Below are positions 5,257 to 9,818 of a DNA stretch of 9,818 nucleotides, piece after piece. Source of the DNA: Halorhodospira sp. (lineage in GTDB: Bacteria > Pseudomonadota > Gammaproteobacteria > Nitrococcales > Halorhodospiraceae); NCBI GenBank assembly GCA_007121755.1, contig SKJZ01000250.1:1-9818 (forward strand), in the 5' to 3' direction. Within the stretch, counting starts at the first letter, position 1, and each line of letters begins with the position of its first letter. The notes under the pieces were generated by a model that was not told the origin of the DNA, did not search any database, and saw only the letters and a program-made list of their open reading frames with translations. The position numbers and the translations under genes are program-made.

Positions 5257-8200
5257 ATGGATCCTTGCCTGCTTCAGACGTATTCAGTGGTCCCGCGTGA
5301 GCGGCTCTACCGGCGGATTTCGGAGCAGCCGCCCGGTGTCATGGTCTGGCTCGCCGCGGCGGGCGGTTACGGCAAGACCACGCTGGCGCAGGCGTACGCC
5401 CGGCGCCAGGGGGATACGCTGATCCACTTGGCGGTTCCGGGTTGCGGCTGGACGCCGGCGGACTTTTTCCACGCCGTGAAATTGGCGATGCAGCCGAGTC
5501 TCCCATCAGTGGACCGGTTGCCGTTGCCGGAGACCGGATACGCGGCGGCCCCCGCCGAGTTTGCCCGCTATTTCGCATCGGAGGTGACCGCGTGCCTGCC
5601 AGCCGGCACCGGCCACCTGCTACTGCTCGACGACGTTCATTTTGCCGGTGAGGCGAATGCGCTCCAGGAGGTGGTCGCCGGGTTCCTGGAAGGGCTCGCC
5701 GACACCGGGCTGAAGATCGTGATCGCCGGCCGCGAAGAGCCACCGTCTGCGTGGGCGCGCCTGCGCGGGCAGCGGCGCTTGATGGTGCTGGACGAGAAGG
5801 AGCTGGCGTTCGATACCGAAGAGATCGGCGCCTTGCTGGAGGAGTTCGGGGCGAACGCCGCCGGAGGTGGCGGGGCCGCCGTTGCCGATCTCAGCGCGGA
5901 GGCGCTGCGGGAGGCGTGCGGTGGTTGGGTCACGGGGGCGGTCCTGTTGCTGGAGGAGTACCGGCGGACCGGCGCGCTCGGTGTGCTGCACGCCGAGGAA
6001 CGCGCCGGTCGCGACTCGCTTGTCGACTGGTTCCGTACCGAGGTTTACGACCGCCTCGATCCGCAGGACCGCGATCTGTTGTGCCGCTTGGCGCTGCCCG
6101 ACGCGGTTCCGTGGGACTGCGCCGCCGGTATGACGAACGTGCCCGACGCGGTCGAACGCCTGCAGCGCCTCCTGCCGAGACACGTCTTTATCCACCACCG
6201 GGAGCGCGGCGGGGTCTCCGAACTGGTGATCCACGACCTGTTCCGCGCCTTTTTGCGCCGTGAGTTGCGGGCCCGTCTGGAGCCCGAGGCGTTGCGTAGT
6301 TGCACGGCCCACAGTGGCCGCGTGTTGTGGGACGGCGGCTGTCATGAGGCGGGGGCCGCTCTGCTGATTCAGGCCGAGGCGTACGCCGATCTGGGCGTGC
6401 GTCTTAACGAGTGCGCCGCCGAAATGATCCATGGCGGGCGGGCCGAGACGCTCCACGCGTGGTTGGAGACCCTGCCCGAGTCGGTGCGCCGGGACGATCC
6501 GGTGCTCCGTGTCTGGGAAGGGTGGTGCATGCTGACGCACGATCCGGCTGGGGCGCGCGCCGTGCTCGCGGAGGCGTGGACGGCGCTCCACTCGCGCCGG
6601 GCGTGGACGCCGATGGCCATGGCTTGGACCGGCATCATCGATAGCATCTGGCTGGAGTGGGCTTGCGTCCGGGAGTACGAGTACTGGCTCGGTGTGATAG
6701 CGGAGCACGAGGAGCGGATGCGCCAACACCTCTCGCCCTCTCATTGGCGTACCGTGTTGCGCGGCATGCTCGTGGCCACCGCCTACGCCCGCCCGCGCGA
6801 CCCCGGGCTTCCCGCGCTCTACCGGGAGGCATCCGAGGCGCTCTCAGGGGAAATGCCCGGCAACGAGCGCGTCATGCTGGCCGGGCAGTTGATGTGCCTC
6901 AACGTCTGGCATTTCGGGCAGCGCATGGAGGCGCGGCGCATCATCGCCCTCATCGGATCCGGCGCCGGCAGCCTCGAGTGCGCCTCGCCCGCCGTCCGGA
7001 CGCAGTGGCACACCTACTCGGCCCTGTGGTCGCTGCTCTTCGAAGGGGATCACGCGGGCTGCACGGCCGCGGCCGACACCGCCCGCCGGGCGGCGGCGTC
7101 CTGCAGTATGGCCGAGTGGGAGTGCGCCGCACCGCCGCTCTACTCGGCCGTGGTTTTCCACGACGAGGTGGCGTTTGACGCATGGATGGCGCGCTTCGAT
7201 CGGTCCGTGCCGGGTACCAGGAAGACCTACTACAGCGCGTTTCACTCCTTCTTTATGGCGTGCGGTACGTGGTTGCGGGGTAACCCGGAAGAGGCCGAAC
7301 GCTATCTGCGCGTCAGTGTTGCCGCCGCGGACGTTCACGGCTCCGCCGTGATGGCCGCCGGGTTGCGCGGACTGCTGGCCGGCGTGCTCGCCGAGGCCGG
7401 GCGTTACACCGAAGCGTTGCGCGAGGCCGCGCACGCGCGCCGTATCGGGCGCGGCCACCCCAGCGAGTTGTTGGCGGTCATGCTCCACACCGCCCTGGCG
7501 CGCATCCCGTTACGCCGCGGGCAGCCGCGGCGCGCGCTGCCGTACATTCGCCGCGCCTTTGCCGCCGGCACCCGGCAACGCCTCTTCTTTCCGTTGATGA
7601 CTCGCCGGGGCGACCTTGCCGCATGCTGCGCCTTGGCTCTGCGCCACGACATCTGTTCCGAGTACGCGACTTGGTTGATCGGCCGGGCGGGTCTGCGGCC
7701 GCCGCGCGACCCGGTGCCGCGGAGTGGTTGGCCGTGGCCGGCGAGGCTCCACGCCCTGGGGCGCTTCCACCTCAGCCTCAACGGCCGCGCTCCGGATGGT
7801 GGCGGGGGGCGCCGGCGCCAGCGCGAGGAGATACTGCTCGGACACCTGGTGCTCGCCGGCAGGGCCGGCGTCGAGCCGCGCGCGCTGGCCGAGCGGATCT
7901 GGCCGGACAGCTCGCCGGACAAGGCGTACAACACGCTCTGCGTGGCCCTCCACCGGCTTCGCGCGCAGCAGTTCGGCGATCCGGACGCCGTGGTGGTGCG
8001 CGAAGGTTTTCTCGCCATCGACACCGACCGGGTGTGGGTTGATCTGTGGGAGTTCAATGCCCTGGCCACGGACCCGGAGAGCCGGACGACGGAGGCCCTG
8101 GAGGAGTGTTGTCGGCTCTACCGCGGTGAACTCTGTCTGCCGGGCGTCGACTCCATTGATCTGGAGATGGAGCGCGCCGCCGCACAGCGGGCGTTCGAGC

Positions 8201-8451
8201 GGGTGGCGATAGTGCTGGGGCAGCGCCTGGAGCGCATCGCGCCGGACCGGGCCGCCGAGCACTACCGCCGCGCGCTCTGCCACAGCCGCACCCACCCCCA
8301 CTTGTGGCAGGGGCTGATGCGCTGCGAAGCGGCGGTCGGCGATCCGGCGGCGATCCAGCGCGTGCGCGAGCGGATGGCCTTGATCTACCGCGAGGAGTTG
8401 GACGCGGAACCGCCGGGGTGGATCGAGCCGCCGGATGTAAGCCAGATGTAA
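5257..8451 (+). CDS. MalT-type STAND ATPase with C-terminal winged-helix/BTAD transcription activator domain
   Basis: A 1064-residue predicted signal-integrating transcription regulator. Residues 1-330 form a STAND ATPase of MalT type: Walker A AAAGGYGKTT (33-42), Walker B LLLLDDVH (121-128) and IVIAGREEPP (154-163), matching MalT-like ATREDPP. About 340-800 is Ala/Arg/Leu-rich and helical, consistent with TPR-like sensor repeats. The C-terminus is not the LuxR-type HTH of MalT: about 829-925 (LGRFHLSLNGR...ALAERIWPDSSPDKAYNTL) is an OmpR-like winged helix and about 929-1058 a BTAD domain, the pair that defines SARP activators. In the STAND model the ATPase stays ADP-bound until the sensor binds a ligand or partner. 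The ATG at 5257 is chosen over the GTG at 5248 by ribosome-binding-site spacing. Probably coupled to the HD-GYP-like gene; its target promoters are unknown. Confidence 0.9.
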   Translation: MDPCLLQTYSVVPRERLYRRISEQPPGVMVWLAAAGGYGKTTLAQAYARRQGDTLIHLAVPGCGWTPADFFHAVKLAMQPSLPSVDRLPLPETGYAAAPAEFARYFASEVTACLPAGTGHLLLLDDVHFAGEANALQEVVAGFLEGLADTGLKIVIAGREEPPSAWARLRGQRRLMVLDEKELAFDTEEIGALLEEFGANAAGGGGAAVADLSAEALREACGGWVTGAVLLLEEYRRTGALGVLHAEERAGRDSLVDWFRTEVYDRLDPQDRDLLCRLALPDAVPWDCAAGMTNVPDAVERLQRLLPRHVFIHHRERGGVSELVIHDLFRAFLRRELRARLEPEALRSCTAHSGRVLWDGGCHEAGAALLIQAEAYADLGVRLNECAAEMIHGGRAETLHAWLETLPESVRRDDPVLRVWEGWCMLTHDPAGARAVLAEAWTALHSRRAWTPMAMAWTGIIDSIWLEWACVREYEYWLGVIAEHEERMRQHLSPSHWRTVLRGMLVATAYARPRDPGLPALYREASEALSGEMPGNERVMLAGQLMCLNVWHFGQRMEARRIIALIGSGAGSLECASPAVRTQWHTYSALWSLLFEGDHAGCTAAADTARRAAASCSMAEWECAAPPLYSAVVFHDEVAFDAWMARFDRSVPGTRKTYYSAFHSFFMACGTWLRGNPEEAERYLRVSVAAADVHGSAVMAAGLRGLLAGVLAEAGRYTEALREAAHARRIGRGHPSELLAVMLHTALARIPLRRGQPRRALPYIRRAFAAGTRQRLFFPLMTRRGDLAACCALALRHDICSEYATWLIGRAGLRPPRDPVPRSGWPWPARLHALGRFHLSLNGRAPDGGGGRRRQREEILLGHLVLAGRAGVEPRALAERIWPDSSPDKAYNTLCVALHRLRAQQFGDPDAVVVREGFLAIDTDRVWVDLWEFNALATDPESRTTEALEECCRLYRGELCLPGVDSIDLEMERAAAQRAFERVAIVLGQRLERIAPDRAAEHYRRALCHSRTHPHLWQGLMRCEAAVGDPAAIQRVRERMALIYREELDAEPPGWIEPPDVSQM

Positions 8452-8513
8452 GGGAGGTATGTTAGGAATCCCGAACAGTGAACCGGCAGCGCGTCACTCA
8501 GGCCGCAAAACAC

Positions 8514-8520
8514 AGGGAGG
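8514..8520 (+). promoter_or_regulatory. Ribosome binding site for the membrane ACP-like gene
   Basis: AGGGAGG lies eight bases before the ATG at 8529. It favours that start over the in-frame GTG at 8478, which would add 17 residues. A second GGGAGG at 8452-8457 sits directly after the stop of the regulator gene, only one base from an ATG at 8459, too close to be normal. Confidence 0.75.
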
Positions 8521-8528
8521 CACGGGTT

Positions 8529-9248
8529 ATGGCGGTAAAAGTCTTCCCCTTCTTGCAGGAGAAATTCGACCGTATGCCTCAGTGGGTGCAGGTGACGACG
8601 TACCTGCTCCTGCTGGTCCTCTTCCTCTACTTGGCGCTGTCCCCGCGCTTTATCGATGTCCGTCTGATCGCGGAGGTGGGCGACCGCGAGATACCGCTCG
8701 GAGGCGCCGAAATCGAGGTCGAAACCTCCGACCGGGTCTTCTACATGGCGACCAACGGTGAGGGGCGGCTGTCGGTGCCGCTCACCTTGGCCAATCCGTT
8801 GCAGAGCTATACCTTTATGCTGCGCCCGGACGTCAAGCAAGCCCAACGCGTGGAGGTCGAAGCGCGCGGCCACATGGCCTTCACCGGTTGGAACCGGCTC
8901 GTCTACTCGCGCGACCGGAAGGCCCTGGAGTTCGCCGGTGTTCCCGCATCGGACCGGATCGCCGGGCTGATTCCATCGGCGCGCGCCGATTCGCCCTGCC
9001 GCCCCGAGGCGGAGATCCCGGAAGCGGTCTACACCGCGCTCGCCGACGTCACCGGCGCCGGCGACATCGACGAGAGCACGCCGCTGGACGAACTCGGCGC
9101 CGGCAACGTCGAACTCTCCTACGTCCACAGCGAACTGGTTGAAGGGTTCGGTGTCGACGCCTGGGACGAAATCTACCGCAACGCGGAGACCGCCGGCGAG
9201 ATCGCCGCCATCGCACGGCGCCACTACGCTGAGGGTGAGTGCCAATGA
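8529..9248 (+). CDS. Single-pass membrane protein with beta domain and acyl-carrier-protein-like domain lacking the Ser
   Basis: A 239-residue protein. A transmembrane helix at about 20-38 (VQVTTYLLLLVLFLYLALS) follows a short basic N-terminus, so the bulk is probably periplasmic, although the charge difference is small. Residues ~42-125 look like a beta-sandwich of the carboxypeptidase-regulatory/Ig-like kind (GGAEIEVET...TNGEGRLSVPL). About 160-234 aligns without gaps to acyl carrier protein around its modification site: STPLDELGAGNVELSYVHSEL against the ACP pattern xxFxEDLGADSLDxVEL. The phosphopantetheine-bearing Ser is N193 and the preceding Asp is Gly, so it should not carry acyl groups. 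The domain may be a degenerate protein-binding fold. It is 77 bases after the STAND regulator and is probably the last gene of the operon. The ACP assignment is by eye, moderate confidence; function unknown. Confidence 0.82.
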   Translation: MAVKVFPFLQEKFDRMPQWVQVTTYLLLLVLFLYLALSPRFIDVRLIAEVGDREIPLGGAEIEVETSDRVFYMATNGEGRLSVPLTLANPLQSYTFMLRPDVKQAQRVEVEARGHMAFTGWNRLVYSRDRKALEFAGVPASDRIAGLIPSARADSPCRPEAEIPEAVYTALADVTGAGDIDESTPLDELGAGNVELSYVHSELVEGFGVDAWDEIYRNAETAGEIAAIARRHYAEGECQ

Positions 9249-9249
9249 C

Positions 9250-9265
9250 GGGGGGGGGCGGGGGG
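9250..9265. repeat. G-run just after the stop codon (G9-C-G6)
   Basis: Nine G, one C and six G follow the TGA of the membrane ACP-like gene after a single base. Such tracts are prone to slippage and could form a G-quadruplex or slow polymerase. Length changes here would not affect the reading frame, because the tract is outside the gene. Confidence 0.6.
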
Positions 9266-9274
9266 CATCTGTGA

Positions 9275-9304
9275 CTATCCGTGCCCATCCGTGGCTACCC
9301 ATGG
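9275..9304. repeat. Three imperfect 10-bp tandem repeats
   Basis: CTATCCGTGC, CCATCCGTGG and CTACCCATGG follow each other directly; the motif ATCCGTG is shared by the first two. Similar CCATCCGTGG strings occur as scattered repeats in environmental proteobacterial genomes as far as I recall. Its role is unknown. Confidence 0.5.
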
Positions 9305-9311
9305 CTATAAA

Positions 9312-9328
9312 GAGGCCTCCATGGCCTC
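9312..9328. repeat. Small inverted repeat, possible weak terminator
   Basis: GAGGCC and GGCCTC pair around the loop TCCAT. On the plus strand CTCCTT follows, which is too weak a U-tract for a confident terminator. It is the only stem found between the operon end and the next gene. Confidence 0.35.
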
Positions 9329-9389
9329 CTCCTTACTGGATGCGTTAACCTGCCCATCACCAGATCGAAGCCATGGAGGGCGGAAGACG

Positions 9390-9818
9390 ATGACCCAGTC
9401 GTCGGAGCAGCGCGATGGAGAGCGCATAGACCACGATCAGAACCTCAAGAACGCCATCCTCGACTACCCGCACCAGGCGGTGGCGCTGTTCGCTGCCCGC
9501 GAGGCCGAACGCATCGACGAGGGCGCGAAGGTCACGCCCTTGCGCCAGGAGATGCCCAAGGAGAGGCTCGGTTACCCGTTCCGGGAGTTGGACATCCCAC
9601 TGCTGGTGGAGTGGTCGAACGGCGAGCGCGAGGCGCTGATGTTCGTCATCGAGCCGGAGGCGCAGGCGCGCAAATTCGATATCCACCGGCTGCCGCCCCC
9701 GTCCATGGGGGTGGGCGTGGATGTACCGCCCCCGGCCCGGGTGAGCGAGGTATTTCGGGTGGAGTGGTCCCACACTTTTTCCGGCCCTATGGAAGTGCGC
9801 GCCTTCGATGCCAATGAG
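9390..9818 (+). CDS. Rpn-like (PD-(D/E)XK relative) protein, partial at window end
   Basis: An open frame of 143 codons that runs off the right edge. Residues 14-100 (DHDQNLKNAILDYPHQAVAL, then LGYPFRELDIPLLVEW and REALMFVIEPE) resemble a family of conserved proteobacterial proteins related to Rpn recombination-promoting nucleases. D68 with E88 or E90 could form the acidic pair of a PD-(D/E)XK site. After L101 the sequence turns Pro/Val-rich (PPPSMGVGVDVPPPARVSE) and no longer looks like the family as I know it, where a Leu/Tyr-rich helical part is expected. That suggests a recombinant, frameshifted or decayed copy, but the end is missing. Translation starts at the ATG at 9390 with GGAG at 9375-9378 rather far upstream. 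A six-codon frame from the ATG at 9373 ends in a TGA that overlaps this start. Confidence 0.65.
   Translation, partial: MTQSSEQRDGERIDHDQNLKNAILDYPHQAVALFAAREAERIDEGAKVTPLRQEMPKERLGYPFRELDIPLLVEWSNGEREALMFVIEPEAQARKFDIHRLPPPSMGVGVDVPPPARVSEVFRVEWSHTFSGPMEVRAFDANE

Noticed and set aside
5620..6744. 374-codon open frame on the minus strand
   Set aside because: It lies wholly inside the STAND regulator on the opposite strand, lacks a plausible ribosome binding site and shows no recognisable motif.
8459..8761. 100-codon plus-strand frame beginning just after the STAND regulator
   Set aside because: The GGGAGG is only one base from its ATG, and most of the frame overlaps the membrane ACP-like gene out of frame with Arg/Gly/Pro-rich content.
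9271..9288. TGTGA near 9270 as a second CRP site
   Set aside because: There is a TGTGA half but no TCACA/TCACT partner at the right spacing; it is part of the 10-bp repeat area.
8385..9302. 305-codon open frame on the minus strand
   Set aside because: It mirrors the membrane ACP-like gene, which has a strong ribosome binding site, a transmembrane helix and a recognisable fold pattern in the sense frame.
9373..9393. Six-codon upstream frame whose TGA overlaps the Rpn-like start
   Set aside because: An ATGA overlap can signal translational coupling, but the frame is tiny and lacks its own ribosome binding site, so chance is more likely.
9357..9773. 138-codon minus-strand frame near the right edge
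   Set aside because: It is antisense to the Rpn-like gene, whose sense frame has family-like motifs.

Overview
The window is GC-rich DNA with short intergenic gaps, strong GGAGG ribosome binding sites and third-position G/C bias. The Crp-type regulator, Lol-type lipoproteins, HD-GYP relative and Rpn-like gene suggest a proteobacterium, probably a gammaproteobacterium of the Chromatiales/Ectothiorhodospiraceae type. This lineage call rests on gene content and is low confidence. I see no rRNA, tRNA, CRISPR array or complete insertion sequence.

Left part (1-4054, all minus strand): reading in the direction of transcription, a lytic-transglycosylase-like lipoprotein (4054 to 3248) is followed after 15 bases by a membrane-anchored Ala/Pro-rich helical protein (3232 to 2399). 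After a 225-base gap comes a second lipoprotein (2173 to 977) with an Asp/Gly repeat linker, which ends at two stacked hairpins, one of them a likely terminator. A Crp-family regulator of the true CRP subtype (648 to 1) lies beyond. The two lipoproteins share a near-identical acidic tether after the lipobox, which ties them together as envelope proteins.

Right part (4237-9248, all plus strand): three genes appear to form an operon. They are an HD-GYP relative whose HD dyad is gone, a large MalT-type STAND ATPase with a C-terminal winged-helix/BTAD output domain, and a single-pass membrane protein. The membrane protein has a predicted beta-sandwich and a C-terminal domain that looks like an acyl carrier protein in which the phosphopantetheine serine is replaced by Asn. 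The operon diverges from the lipoprotein cluster, and the shared control region holds a near-perfect CRP-type operator (TGTGA-N6-TCACT).

Right edge (9249-9818): a G-run, three imperfect 10-base repeats and a small hairpin precede an Rpn-like (PD-(D/E)XK relative) gene that runs off the window. Its C-terminal part does not look like the rest of its family.

Overall inference: the Crp-like protein may control both a cell-wall/lipoprotein cluster and a divergently transcribed signalling operon. The HD-GYP relative and the ACP-like protein have each lost residues normally needed for catalysis or modification. They may therefore act as sensors or binding partners for the STAND regulator rather than as enzymes. 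I do not recognise this three-gene set as a named system.
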